Below, piece by piece: positions 9,858-21,370 of a DNA stretch of 64,000 bases. Source of the stretch: Ophiobolus disseminans (lineage: Eukaryota; Ascomycota; Dothideomycetes; Pleosporales; Phaeosphaeriaceae); the NCBI GenBank assembly GCA_010093685.1, contig MU006218.1, positions 1,361,637 through 1,425,636 on the forward strand, in the 5' to 3' direction. Within the stretch, counting starts at the first letter, position 1; each line of letters opens with the position of its first letter. A model generated the notes under the pieces. That model saw only the letters and a list, made by a program, of their open reading frames with translations, did not search any database and had not been told where the DNA came from. Made by a program: the position numbers and the translations under genes.

Positions 9858-11651
9858 CTACAACGGATGCTGATTCACCAGAATCCGAATCTTGGGCACC
9901 ATCCTGACCTCAGCCCAGTACCCCCTCAATACTTTCTCCCTAAGCACCCCTTCTAACACCTTCCATCCCTCTGCAACCCTATCAGTCCAGTCGCGCGCTA
10001 CCTTTGCTTTCTTCGTACCGCCATATACGCTCTCTACCAGCGCCCCGCCTTTCTGCCCGGGCTTCAAAAATCTTACACCACCATACCCATAGACAACATG
10101 TACAACCGCCCAACTCCCAATGATCCTCTCTGGCCGCTCGGCAAGCACGTAGTCGAAATTGACCCAGAACATTGGGTCGAGTAGGGCTGCAGGGTCTTCT
10201 GTTTTGTCGTAGCTCCATGTCCGTGTGTCTTGCGCCTCCAAGACATCGAGCACAGTATGGGCACCATCGTGCAACTCGAGGAAGCGCGTGACGCCTGTTT
10301 GGCATGCAAGGTTGTCAAAGTGTACTTTAGGATGAGCTTTGTTCGGGTGCTCGAGCTCGTGATGTAGGATGTTCAGGGCGGTGGCGCCAGGGTAATTGAG
10401 GCTGGACAGGGCGAGGATGGTGGCCGATGCGACGAAGGAGAGTATGACTGAAACTGCTAAGCCGAGGCTTAGACCGGCGTAGATGATTGACTTTGATCGT
10501 CGGGTCCATATCCAGGATGCACCCGCTGCGGAGACGCCAGTTAGGGCAGGTATCACATAGATGATGAAGCGCCATTCTTTGTGGGGAAGGATGCTGTAGA
10601 GTCCGACAAAGCCGACTAGGGGGACAAGTAGGTCAAGACTTTGTTTTCGAGTTGCCACATTTAGGACCGCTATTGGTATGCACAGTAGGTATGTTGCTGG
10701 GTTGAGTAACAGCCGTGGTAGGGCATTGACGAAGTAGTAATGCCACGGTGAAACGCCCCAGTCAGCTGAGTGTCCTTGGATGGTGTTGTAGTAGAAAGCG
10801 GTCCATTCAGGCCACAAAGGGAAAGACTGCCAAAAGAACGAGTCCATAGGCACGGTGCACAGTAGGCCGATCACGAGCCCTCCCAGTCCAGCAGGGATGA
10901 TGACGCTCGTGATGGAGATTCGTTGCGTGACCAGTAGGTGGAGCGTGATGGTGCCAACCGAAATAGCTAGCTCAGATCGAAACACAATGCCGGCAATGGT
11001 GATCAGGTAGAGACACAGGCGATAACACTTGGATCCGTCCCAGGGTAAAGTGGACGCATTGAGTAAGCTACGAAGGGCTAAGTTGGCTTGGTTCTGTATT
11101 AGCATTGATTCATCCTAGCCGGGACTTGAGACTCACTGAAGATCAAAGCGAACATATTCGGAAGCGTCCGCGAGGCGTAATACATGACATGGAACTGACT
11201 TGCCTGGAGCAGCGCAAACCAGATGCCCGCACCTGTTCCAAAAGCTCGCTGCACACTTCCCCCAAAAGCAATGAGCGCAGCTGCATTGAGGAGCCCAAGA
11301 ACGCCTCTGACTATTCCCGTCTTTAGCACATACTTGACGATATCTGGTCCTTTACTCACCGAGCATCTGCACCTGCTCTCCATTATTGAGCAACAACAAA
11401 AACGGCCTCGACAAGCCGCTCAATACCAGCGCTCCCGCAAATGTCCTCGGCACGCTCCCAGGAAAGGAAACGTGGTCATAATTCGCTGTCAGGAATTGAT
11501 CGACCTTATTTGACGGTATGCCGTGCACTAAGATGTCATGAATGGCCTGGATGTTGAAAGACTCTTCCACCTTTGTGTACGGCGAAACGAGCAGGTGTAC
11601 GAGAATAACGGTCGGTATGAGCGCGTAGAAAGGCCATGTGGGGAGAGACAT
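9858..11651 (-). CDS. ALG12: ALG12 alpha-1,6-mannosyltransferase (GT22), three exons
   Basis: Exons 11651-11360, 11310-11137 and 11086-9858 have introns of 49 and 50 bp. The joins give QMLVRGVLGLLNA and LPNMFALIFTNLALRSLL, both typical of the family. Product 564 aa from the ATG at 11651. An upstream in-frame ATG at 11741 would add 30 Ser/Thr-rich residues that look like translated leader, so the inner ATG in front of the first membrane helix was chosen. GT22 marks include KVEESFNIQAIHD near the start, the ASRTLPNMFAL segment and HKEWRFIIYVIP in the middle, with about ten hydrophobic helices. The enzyme adds the eighth mannose (alpha-1,6) to the lipid-linked N-glycan precursor in the ER lumen, using dolichyl-phosphate mannose. 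Other GT22 members (PIG-B, ALG9, SMP3) are less likely given the pattern. Confidence 0.88.
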
Positions 11652-11981
11652 GGTATTAAGGTTTGAAGTTGAGATGGTTGATGTGATGGAACTTGGCAAT
11701 GGAAGGTGGAAGGTGGTGCTAGCAGGGGTATAGTCGATCACGTGCCCTTCTAGCCGGCCTAGGTAATTTGTATACAGAAACGTATCTCGGTCAGCCTCAC
11801 GATGCTATACGATGCGCCTGGCATGATACGATACTGTTTCGGATCAAAGAGTGTATTCGCGTCATTACGCAACTCTCCTCATACATGGTCATTAGAGATG
11901 GTAACTATGCTATACGCAACTACATTGACAAAAAATCAGGGGATATCATTTGCACACCGACGCCCTTGACTGCATAAACTC

Positions 11982-14400
11982 CTAGAAAGCGTCTTCGTTC
12001 GGACATGCCGTTACATCGTGACCCTCGCTCTCACAGAGCGCGCACCATTTATCTGGATCCGCTACCGTCGTACCCTTGGGCGGCACTAGCGACGAGTTGG
12101 AGTTGTTGAAAGAAGGAATAGGTAGAGGCGCAGTCGGGGCGCTGCCTGGTGGTTTCGTGGGGCTCAAGACGGATGGTCTAGTGCGGTCTGACGCCACTGA
12201 AAGATTGCGCAGTCCTTCTATGACTACGTCTTTGCCGTTGCGGATGCCCTTCTCCCTTGGTGCGGCCTCGGCGCTCATGGCAGAGCAGTTGAGGATATCG
12301 TGACCGCCAGTCTCGCAGATCTCGCACCAGAGTACACTACTATTAGCTGATGAGCGTCCGTCGGATTCGAGCATAGGGCTGAGAGTGGAAGTGGGGTCGC
12401 GGCGTGGCGGTTCTCTCCAGGTCACCACGGTTCCTTTGGAGTCGCGCTCGGAATTGCGCTTCTCTTGTATGGCAGTGTGCTCTGACATGCCGTTGCTGAT
12501 GATGCTTTCGCGCTGCTCAGCAGTACCAAGCTGGGTCCTCAGCTTTTCTAGCTCACGCTCTAGCTCTTCTTCTCTAAAGGCTTTGCGCTCTACGAGTCCT
12601 CGAAGCTCCTCCTTTTCGCGTTCCAGGCGCTCAGAGGTTGCCTGTGCTGTTCTGAGTTCCTCTGGGCTGGTTGACGAGCCTTGGCGCGATAGCGGAGAGC
12701 GCCCACGGTCCTCTGCGGCGCCAGAGCTCAATGAGTGGATGATGGCCTTGAGCCCCCGAATCTCGTCATCTCGTTGTTCGACCTCTCTTTGGCCTGGGGT
12801 GTGTGGCGCATCTGCCATTGCGCTTGCCCCCTTCAGAGCAGCTGCAGCCTTCTCGCGCTCGCGGCGGAGCTCTGATCGGCCACGCTCGACTTCGCCCCTA
12901 AGAAACTCGACCTCGCCTCGCGCTTCTGCTTCGCCTCTCCGCGCATCTTCAAGACCCTCTTCGAGTTCCTGCACAAGCTCTTCCAACTGCTTCAGCTGCA
13001 TAGCCACAGTCTCAACGTCCTCGCTCCGGGACTGGTACTCGCGCAGCTCTTCCTGTAGTTCTTCCACCTTCTTCTCGTACACGCGCTCCGTCTCGGTGCT
13101 TGCCATCTCGAGGGTGTCGATTGTGCTCCGGAAGTCTGCCCGATGCGCGTCGAACTCGGATGTGAGCATGGCGATCTTATCGTTCTTCTCGCGGAGAAGT
13201 GCTCGTAGTTGCGCGACATCGTTGGTCTCTCCGCTGTAGGACGAGCCCATGTCCATGTCTTCGGGTATGAGGTTCTGTATTTCCGAGAGGCTTGCCTCCA
13301 TCTCGCCCAGGGACGTGGCCTGGTCCTTGAGCTGCTTGTCGCGCTCTTCGAGCAGCTTTGTCAGCCGTTGAACCTCATCGCCCTGCTGCGACCCCAGCCG
13401 CGAGCCCGGTCGGCGGCCCTTGTAGCTTTGCATCGAGTCGTTGCTGGTGCGCGCGGCGCCCGTCGGCGTGATCTCGGCATCCTCGTCTATGGTGTCGTGC
13501 TGGCCCAGGCGCGAGTTATTCCGTGAGTATGGGCGCTGCGGCCCCGGTGTCCGCGGCTTCTGCATGCCAGACGTGCGCGGAGGCGCGGGGCTTGCGAACC
13601 TCGGCGGCGCGCCGATTGCACTCTTGGAGAAGCCCGACGGCGTGAGCCCGCCATTCCGTGCTGGCGTGGCGGTCAGATTGGGCCTGCGGAGGGGCGACTC
13701 TGGCCGCGGTAGCGACGGGCGGCCCTTTGGCTTGAATTGCGGACTAGGCGCTCGAGCGCCAGGGCCGACCGACTGCGAGAACTTGGAGAGCGACGGCGTG
13801 TCGGGACTGAAGTGCGGCTTCGTGGTGGTGGAGAGGCTGAAGCTATTGTAAGAGGGCGTCGTGGGCGTGGGCGGGAAGTCGTCCGATGTCCCCGAGGAGC
13901 GTTTCTGCGCGCGGTGTATGGGGAGAAATATGCCTGAGCCTGGGACCGAGGTCCTAAAGTACTGCTTGCTGCGCGTCCGTCAGTGTATGCGCCCACCGCT
14001 AGCTGCTGCCACTGGCACCCACCCGTCCACCTCGCCGTCGTTCTTCCCGCGAGACGCATGCTCTCTGCTCAGCTCCACGCCCGCAAACACGCCCTTTTTG
14101 TTCGACACAGCGCCGATAAACTTGACCACGCCATGCATCCCACCCGGCACGTCAACCAGGTCCCCGACCCCAATATCCTGCCCGTCTGCGCCCATCCTGC
14201 TTGCGGGGGAAGACGCGCCTCCAACCAGCGCGTTCAAAGATGCTTTGCGTTGAAATGCGGTGCTTGCGGTGAGGGAGAGGTTCGGCGACGACTCTGCCGC
14301 CTGTGGGTGAAGTGAGCGTTTGCAAGGCCAGGGCGACTTCGCAAATTAGTACCTTGAGTGAAGGACGGGTCAAACCGCGTCTTGGTGTTTGGAAAGCCAT
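11982..14400 (-). CDS. CLIP-170/Bik1-like microtubule plus-end protein
   Basis: Exons 14400-14353, 14300-14023 and 13968-11982 have introns of 52 and 54 bp, giving 770 aa. After a short basic N-terminus comes one CAP-Gly domain (about 61-125) with GKNDG at 101-105 and, across the second splice, DGKQYFRTSVPG. A Ser/Pro-rich basic linker follows, then a long coiled coil (about 300-600) rich in Glu, Arg and Leu heptads. The tail has two CCHC zinc knuckles of pattern CX2CX4HX4C (WCEICETGGHDILNC and WCALCESEGHDVTAC, the latter C751, C754, H759, C764). This is the layout of CLIP-170 and yeast Bik1, which track growing microtubule ends and bind dynein regulators. The last residues, NEDAF, resemble an acidic-aromatic EEY/F-type end. 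Confidence in the family is high. Confidence 0.92.
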
Positions 14401-15989
14401 GGCTGCCCGTCTGTTATGGTAGGGCAACTGTACAAGGATTAGGGTTACAGAAGTCGCACTGCGTCCTCGTTGTTTATGCTTGCCGCCCCTGGTTCAACGT
14501 CGACCACCTTTAGCGCACCAATCAGAATATCCACCCATCGTTTTCAACATCCGCCGTTCAATCATTCCCTGACCGATGCAGGCCTTTTCACTGCTCTGCT
14601 CACGCCTGAGTACTCCTTGAGCAGCTACACCTGGCACCCTGAGCTGGAGCGAGTGTGGCCCCTCCCTGTACCACCGTCTGCGCCCTTGCGTACCACACAT
14701 CGGAAGCGTGCCGAGACGTCAACTACAGCATGAACCTCAATCTCACCTGCGCACCAAGGCCCTTGTATTTATTGAGTCAAGTTGCTAGGGGTGATCCAGT
14801 CGACGAAATTATTTGCAGTTGCAAGAACAGCCTGTCTATCTTCAAGGACGTTTCGGAGGTCAGCTAATCTGCTAATAATGTTGTGAGGATATACAGGACT
14901 ACTCTTCGCCCGGCGACTCAATAAATACGAGCTGCTTCGTGCCACTGGAGCAAACGGCTCGGTCCATATTCTCAAGCCAATCTCTGAGTCCTGCGACGGC
15001 CGTTGCGGACGCGACACGGCATGGGATCGTTGTACTTGTGTTGTGTACCACCTCTGGCATACGTCGCTCCACGCCAGCATACTGATCATTCGGATGGGTC
15101 ATCTTGCGAGACTGAAGCTTTTGTACGTTCGAGCCATCATCATCGCCTGAAGCTTCATCTATCAACACTCCAAATGAACCCTTGAACCCTGCATATGCGG
15201 CCACCTCGTGACTGACGCGACCTCACGTGGCCCGGCAACGACACCTGCATCAATCCTTGGATGGATGCTTCTCTTGCGAGTTGATGTGATGCAGTTACCT
15301 TCTATGTGGAATTTTCACTAATTCAAGCATCGTTGTTTACAGCCTCGAGTGCTTCAACACTGATGCATATCGAGTGCCAAGACTTCTCCTCCTTCTCAGC
15401 CCCAGAGCACGTCTCAACAACGATGGCTTCACACATTATGCGCAACACGACCACACACGTCTGGCCCCAGACGAGGTTGCTGCATTTTCCAGTGATGTGA
15501 GACATCCTCACAGATCTGCACATTCGAGAGGCCTAGGCCCGAGATGCCTCTGCAAGCCATCTGCACGACAGTGTTAGCTTGGATTTCATAGACACCTTTT
15601 TTGGTTTTTCATCGACGCTTCGATACTGGACCGGTCAAGACAGTGCAAATCATGCTAGGTCTGGCCGACGAAGACCACCGAGACCTTGCCAATGACTCTA
15701 CAAGCGGGTGCAAGGCCACATCCGATGCCACATTTGCAAGCTTTGATCACACAAGGCTGAAGTGGGCGTTCAACTACTGCGGGTGACACCAATCATATCC
15801 AACTCTCATTGGATATGCCAATAAACGACTCAGCGATCGATAGTCACGAACAGCAATACCTTGCACACGCTAGAACTCGCCTGGCCATTGGGACTCAGCC
15901 TCATTCAGTTGCCAGCATGTGGAGAAAAGCACGACGTCCCAGTCTTCCTTGTTTGTTTCATCTTTACTATAGTCTATCTCGATCTCACG
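14401..15989. other. intergenic between divergent CLIP-170-like and kelch genes
   Basis: About 1.6 kb serving as the 5' flank of both neighbours. A minus-strand open stretch at 14899-15204 (about 100 codons, no ATG until well inside it, no motif) could be part of an unrecognised exon but cannot be supported. Nothing else was identified. Confidence 0.4.
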
Positions 15990-18277
15990 ATGCGTTTGGT
16001 CATCATCAACGCCATTTTGGCGCTCGCTACCGCGCAGGAAGTCTCTCGAGAGCCACTCAAGGACTTCTGTCGCCGTCACCAGCAGCAAACCTGTGTGGTG
16101 GACAATAGGCTCTATATCGACGGAGGCCTTGCGTACTACGGCACTGGGATCAGTCCCAGCAGTCGGCCAGAGACAAGTACCTGCCTCTATGTGCTATTCA
16201 GTCTCATCGGCTAACAACCACAGATACCTTTTTGCTCTACGGTGACCTTGCACAAATTGGTTCAGGCGCGCCTCCTCTCAACAGCAGCCTACCAAAGGTC
16301 CGTCCAAACCCAGCAAGTCCGCATGATACGCGGCGTTTAGGAACAGTCCTGTTAGAACGCAAACTCATCAGAACTAGGGTTCAGACGTGCCGTCTGTTAG
16401 CGGTGGCGCTCTATGGCCTGATACCGCGAACAAATTATTCTACTTATTTGGCGGCGAATACAGCAATTCCACAGTACAGAGCTTCACAGGTCTCTGGTTC
16501 TACGATATCTTGAACGCTAAATGGGATCGCGCAATCTCAGATGGCTCGCAAGCAAGAATCTCTTGGCCGGCGTTTGGCGCATCGGCAGTGACGGATGAGG
16601 GCATAGCATACTATTATGGTGGATACCTGAGCAATAAGTCGGTCTCGGGTTGGACTGGACCACCTCTCATGCTGAACAGCCTCGTCAAGTATGACATGAA
16701 CCAAAAAACATGGTCGAACCGCACGGACGGAACTCCGAGAGCCGATGGAACACTCCAATATATACCGGCTGGCGATCGAGGAATGTTGGTCTACTTCGGA
16801 GGTGTGGAAACCTTGTCTGGTGGTTATGTGGGCTACGTAAGTCACGCCGAGTCAAGTTTATCTTTTGGCGTTGCTAACACCTATGCAGTCAAATATGACT
16901 GTAAGTGATTCCTGAATGTCTTCGCTGCTTTAATGTTAACGATGAGACAAGCAAGTTCAAGTATTCGACATAGCCAACAGTAGATGGTACACGCAGACTG
17001 CTACTGGAGATGTTCCTCGGCCTAGGAGAGGCTTCTGCTCTGGGGTAGTTTGGGCGAAGGACAAATCATCTTACAATATGTGAGTATTCATTCAGTCCAC
17101 GAGATGATGTGCAGAACTGACAACCGAAGATACATATATGGAGGTATTTCTTCCGACGGAACGGCTGTCGGCGATGTCTACATACTGTCTTTACCCTCCT
17201 TCCGATGGATCCCAGTAAGTGTCTTTACATTATATGCTATTCTGCAGCATATGCTAATACTCTGGCAGTACTATGAAGCCCCGGGAAAGAGATGGTTTGG
17301 TGGCAAAGCGTGGGCATCGTGCAGCGTCATCAACAATTCGCAGATGGTTATTATGAGCGGCTTTTACACCAATGTAACGAAGGACGCATGCGACCAACCT
17401 ACCATTGGCGGGCAGGCCACTCTCTTACTTGGACAAGAAGGTATAGAGCGCGGAGCCGTGTTCCGCAAATTGGAATCTAGTATTGTTGAGTATAGGGTGC
17501 CTGCCAACATCACAGAGGTCATCGGAGGCGAGTAAGTTTTTTCACAAGCTATCTTGTCCTTTTCATGGACTAAGGCATTACAGCACGAACGGCAAGGCGT
17601 CAGTAACAGCACCGGCAGCGGGTTGGGCAACAGCAGACCTGTCCGATGGCTTCAAGAGGACCTACTCAGCAGTGTCACGAGTAGCAACGCGCCCAGTGTC
17701 ATCTTCAACAACACGATCTTCAGCAACTTCGACCTCAGCTCCATCAAGTGGATCCAAAACGAATGTTGGAGCAATAGCTGGCGGTGTTGTCGGAGGCGTC
17801 GTAGTCTTGGTCGCCATATTTATCCTGGCATTCTGCTGCCTCCGCTCTCGTCGCCGCAAGCAAGTATCGCAGGCCCATGGAAGCGTTGCACCGGCCATTG
17901 ATCCCTACACTCGGAACCCTCCAACCGAAGACAAGTCCGCCGCGCACCTTTCTATGTCGCAGGCAAGCACCATGTACTCGCCCAACCCACAGACAGCGAT
18001 GACCTCACCAGCAGGCTCGCCACGACCGCAGTCAGATGTATCGAAGTACTACCAGGGATCGCCCCTTGAGCACCAACAACATGATTCAAGGTGGAATCAG
18101 CCGGCTGGGGTCGGGTACTCTCCGCAACAGGGACACCAACAGGCGTACTATCCTCCACCTCAAAGTGGTCCGAACTCCCCTGTGATGAGTGTGGAGTTGC
18201 CCAACAATCAGACTCCTGCGTACCCTGTAGAACTTCCGAACGTGAGCAGCCCGAAGCCAATGCGTGGCCTGTACTAG
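15990..18277 (+). CDS. secreted/cell-surface kelch-repeat protein with C-terminal TM helix, eight exons
   Basis: Exons 15990-16176, 16224-16297, 16378-16836, 16889-16900, 16952-17079, 17130-17214, 17269-17531 and 17584-18277 give 633 aa. Every join keeps frame and has canonical GT-AG ends. A signal peptide (MRLVIINAILALATAQ) precedes kelch blades, marked by repeated GG motifs followed by aromatic and W-x-positions (LYIDGG, LYLFGGEYS, YYYGGY, VYFGG, IYIYGGISSDG). A Ser/Thr-rich stretch follows, then one membrane helix after AIAGGVVGGVVVLVAIF with RSRRRKQ as stop-transfer. The cytoplasmic tail is rich in Pro, Gln and Tyr. Such proteins are common in Pleosporales and are usually annotated as kelch or galactose-oxidase-like beta-propellers; a ligand is not known. 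The fourth exon is only 12 nt (SNMT). Confidence 0.87.
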
Positions 18278-18836
18278 GTAGAGCGGATGTGAAACCGGGA
18301 CTAGTCTGTCATGTGTCTTTTCGGTATGGTCGTTTTGTCAGGGTCAATTGTGTTCTTGTATCTGTCCTTTATACTACAGTGGATGATTGTATTCTACTAT
18401 AGTCCATCAACGGTGGTAGAAATAAAAGTCATCAGTCTACTGAATGTGGCAATCATTCGTGTCCCGGCCCACGGATGTCGAGTAGCCTCTATAGACTCGC
18501 AGGTATATTATTACATAGTCTCGCGCAATATAATGGTGTGAGAATAGACAGGCTTCTTGATGGGTCACAATTGCAACGCCTGCCTTCAGATGCGGGCGTG
18601 AAAGCGCGCTAGACGTGCGCTATCGATAAGAGCTCCAATTGCCCCACCATCGCGCCTGTTGCCTCGCGACTGTTCAAGCCGATCGATCACTGAACTTATA
18701 GCTCCATCGTGCTCGCCCTTTCCTGCCTTTAACGCAGCCCACGACCTACCCTGAGGATATACTGCTCGCCTCAACCTCACCACTGCGCCATCTCATACCC
18801 TGCACCCTCACCCACACGTCAATACCACGCACAAAC
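18278..18836. other. intergenic, 5' flank of CSN4
   Basis: The distal part is AT-rich 3' flank of the kelch gene. From about 18700 it becomes C-rich, and a CAC-rich leader (CCCACACGTCAATACCACGC) runs into the CSN4 ATG. No gene seen. Confidence 0.4.
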
Positions 18837-20090
18837 ATGGCCTCGCCGCCCGTCGCGTCTGCACTGCAGGCAATTGAGGCAGCACCCGCTGGCGACAAGC
18901 CGTCTCGATACTCGGCCCTCCTCCAAGAGATCATCGCATCCTCCAAAAACGCTACCGCCGACCTGAACGCATACGCACAAACACTCCTAGACGACTCACT
19001 CGGCATCGTCGTGCTCCGACCCCTCCTCGCTGCATTCGTTGATGCTTTCAAGACCATCCAGCACCCAGATGTCAAGATAGATGTTGGTGAGAAGGTTACT
19101 TCACTACTACAGTCCAAGGGCGCGGGGCAGTATGAAGAGCAGGACACACAGATCAAAGTTACGGTCGCAGATGCCTACGAGAGTATTGAGGACTGGCGGA
19201 AGTCTGCACAAACATTGGCAACCATCAACCTCGAATCCACACAAAAGTCTGTCACTCCAGACGAGAAGGCGAGAGTATGGATCCGGATAGTCGGGTGCTA
19301 CCTGGAAGAAGAGGACCCAACCAGCGCCTTCACCCACCTGAATAAAATCAAAAACATCATCTTCAGCGTGCAAGACAAGGAGACTCGACTCCGGTTCAAC
19401 CTCAGTCAGGCGCGCATCTATGATTCACAGCGAGCTTTCCTCGATGCTGCTCAGGCATACTACACTCTGAGCAACGAGCCGCTCGTCGATGTCGATGAGC
19501 GTGACGATGCTTTGGCGTCTGCGTTGGTATGTGCAGTGCTAGCACCAGCCGGTCCACTACGGGGTAGGATGCTGGCCAAGTTGTACAAAGATGAGCGAGC
19601 ATCCAGCCTCGATCACTATGGTATCCTCGAAAAGATGTTTCTAGATCGCCTGCTATCACCCGCAGAGATCAAGGCTTTCGCTGCAACACTGAAGCCACAC
19701 CACCTTGCCAAAACCTCCGACGGTTCAACGGTACTGGATAAGGCGGTTTTGGAACATAACTTGCTCGGTGCGTCGAAGCTGTACAACAACATTGGCTTCG
19801 ATCAGCTGGGCGAGCTTCTGGGTGTGGATGCCGAGCGGGCCGAAGACTACGCAGCGAAGATGTTGGAGCAGGGCCGTCTGTCGGGTCACATCGATCAGAT
19901 CGACCGCCTGATCTTCTTCGAGGGCGAGGCAAGCGGAGAGCGCAAGACTGGACATGCGGAGCGACAAGTCGGTAAGGAGCTTAGAAAGTGGGATACCAAT
20001 GTCGCAGGCCTAGCGGAGGAGGTCGAAAAGGTCACAACCATGATCCAACTGGAGTATCCGGAGTTCTACGCTGCGCAGGTTGTCCACTGA
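18837..20090 (+). CDS. csn4: COP9 signalosome subunit 4
   Basis: Single exon, 417 aa, the family's usual length. The N-terminal two thirds are helical TPR-like repeats. The C-terminal part is a PCI domain (about 200-370), with matching segments such as LDHYGILEKMFLDRLLS, EHNLLGASKLYNNIGFDQLGELLG, and MLEQGRLSGHIDQIDRLIFFE. A final coiled helix (VAGLAEEVEKVTTMIQLEYPEFY) fits the helical-bundle tail of CSN4. The subunit is part of the COP9 complex, which removes Nedd8 from cullins and so tunes SCF-type ubiquitin ligases; in fungi it affects development and secondary metabolism. The start is supported by a clean upstream leader and by the length. The related proteasome lid subunit Rpn5 is excluded by length and C-terminal pattern. 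Confidence 0.93.
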   Translation: MASPPVASALQAIEAAPAGDKPSRYSALLQEIIASSKNATADLNAYAQTLLDDSLGIVVLRPLLAAFVDAFKTIQHPDVKIDVGEKVTSLLQSKGAGQYEEQDTQIKVTVADAYESIEDWRKSAQTLATINLESTQKSVTPDEKARVWIRIVGCYLEEEDPTSAFTHLNKIKNIIFSVQDKETRLRFNLSQARIYDSQRAFLDAAQAYYTLSNEPLVDVDERDDALASALVCAVLAPAGPLRGRMLAKLYKDERASSLDHYGILEKMFLDRLLSPAEIKAFAATLKPHHLAKTSDGSTVLDKAVLEHNLLGASKLYNNIGFDQLGELLGVDAERAEDYAAKMLEQGRLSGHIDQIDRLIFFEGEASGERKTGHAERQVGKELRKWDTNVAGLAEEVEKVTTMIQLEYPEFYAAQVVH

Positions 20091-20452
20091 AGTGTTTGAG
20101 GCCGAATCAAGCAAAGAGCATGAACCCTGAACAGTCTCATCCCGGGGAAGAAGGCCCAGGCGGATGCCGAGCAAGCAGGTCGGCACCCTGATATCATGGA
20201 AAGAAGACTATGGGTAGTGTGATAATACACGATAGCAGCCAGCCACCTGAGGCTGTACGAGCCCTACAGTGGGAGTGCGTCCAAATAAGTGGCAAAGCAG
20301 AAGACGAACGATCGTAACACCATGGAGCTTGCGAACCTGCAACGTGACATTTCTATGCCATATTCGGCATGCAAAAGTGCTGTACTCCCACCCAGATATG
20401 CCATGATAACTGTACATATGATACATCAATTCCTCACACTCCACATCCACCT
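20091..20452. other. convergent 3' flanks of CSN4 and the bL21m gene
   Basis: No coding signal. The two genes end towards each other across about 360 bp. Confidence 0.4.
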
Positions 20453-21184
20453 CTACTCCCCCACCAACGCCTCATACTCCTCCAAACCCTTAACCTCCAA
20501 CTCAGATATCCTCAACACCGTGAAATACATCTTACTATACACATGCTTAACATGCCTCTGCCTCCTCTTCGTCTTCTCCTCGACCCTCACCGGCTCCGTC
20601 TCCACCGCAATCACCCGCGCCCGACACGTGAATAACCGCTCATCCAGGTAGTACACTTTCTTGACGTGGTCCGCATTCCCCTTGACCGGCTCTGGCGCCT
20701 TTAACGTGTAGTCCCGCGACCCGATGTGCGTGGCGCGATTCATGCGCAGGACATCGCCTGGCCGCACGTGCGGCATTTGGAAGGGTAGGCGTAGGGTGTC
20801 GCCTTGCGTGAGGAGGTAGGGCCGCCCGTGGATGTGAATTGTTATGTAGTGGGTGGGTTGGGTGGCGAGGAGGGGGAGGAGGGCGCGGATTGTGGGGGTT
20901 ATGGTTGTCGAGATTATAGAGTCGCGGGCGTGGGGGGAGGGTCTGCTTGCTGGGGATGCGGGTGGTGGCGCGTCGGAGGGTAGTTGGGGCGGTGATTGGA
21001 CTTTGTCTTTGAGGTCTTGTGATATGTGCTGGCCGGAGCGTATGAGCGGTTCGGGGACGTTGTCGGTCTCGAGATTGTGTGATACGGTTGTTATGTGTGC
21101 GCGCAGCGGGAGGAGGAATGCCGGTGGTAGTGGGAATCGTGTCTCGAGGAGCGCTCTCCGTGCTGTGCGGGTGAGGAGGGCCAT
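20453..21184 (-). CDS. MRPL49: mitochondrial large ribosomal subunit protein bL21m
   Basis: Single exon, 243 aa from the ATG at 21184. An upstream in-frame ATG at 21304 would place 40 non-targeting residues in front and is less likely. The N-terminus (MALLTRTARRALLETRF) is an arginine-rich amphipathic mitochondrial presequence. The conserved bL21 core is near 120-230: YITIHIHGRPYLLTQGD, LPFQMPHVRPGDVLRMNR, GSRDYTLK and the VKKVYYLDERLFTCRARV segment, ending in the basic KTKRRQRHVKH. It is the homologue of bacterial L21 and yeast Mrpl49, part of the mitoribosome. The start is only about 190 bp from that of the divergent NSA2 gene. Confidence 0.88.
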   Translation of the reverse strand: MALLTRTARRALLETRFPLPPAFLLPLRAHITTVSHNLETDNVPEPLIRSGQHISQDLKDKVQSPPQLPSDAPPPASPASRPSPHARDSIISTTITPTIRALLPLLATQPTHYITIHIHGRPYLLTQGDTLRLPFQMPHVRPGDVLRMNRATHIGSRDYTLKAPEPVKGNADHVKKVYYLDERLFTCRARVIAVETEPVRVEEKTKRRQRHVKHVYSKMYFTVLRISELEVKGLEEYEALVGE

Positions 21185-21370
21185 TGTGGTGTGTGCAATG
21201 GCTGGACAGGCTGATGCTATCGTGATACTTTTCGTTGCGGAGTTGAAGTTCGGGCATGAGTGCCAAGGCGCGCTAACGATGTGGGAACTTTTTTGGCGGC
21301 GCATTGGAGAGTTGCCGCAACTACACGACTACAACCACACCCTCGATACGTCTCGAAACAATCGCCCAAT

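Noticed and set aside
12385..13239. 284-codon plus-strand open frame, Ser/Arg-rich
   Set aside because: Antisense shadow of the Glu/Arg-rich coiled coil of the CLIP-170-like gene, which has domains and splice sites.
14899..15204. Minus-strand open stretch of about 100 codons
   Set aside because: No ATG at its beginning, no recognised domain, and no clear splice partner.
20640..21266. 208-codon minus-strand open frame rich in Arg, Pro and His
   Set aside because: Frame-shifted shadow of the bL21m gene.
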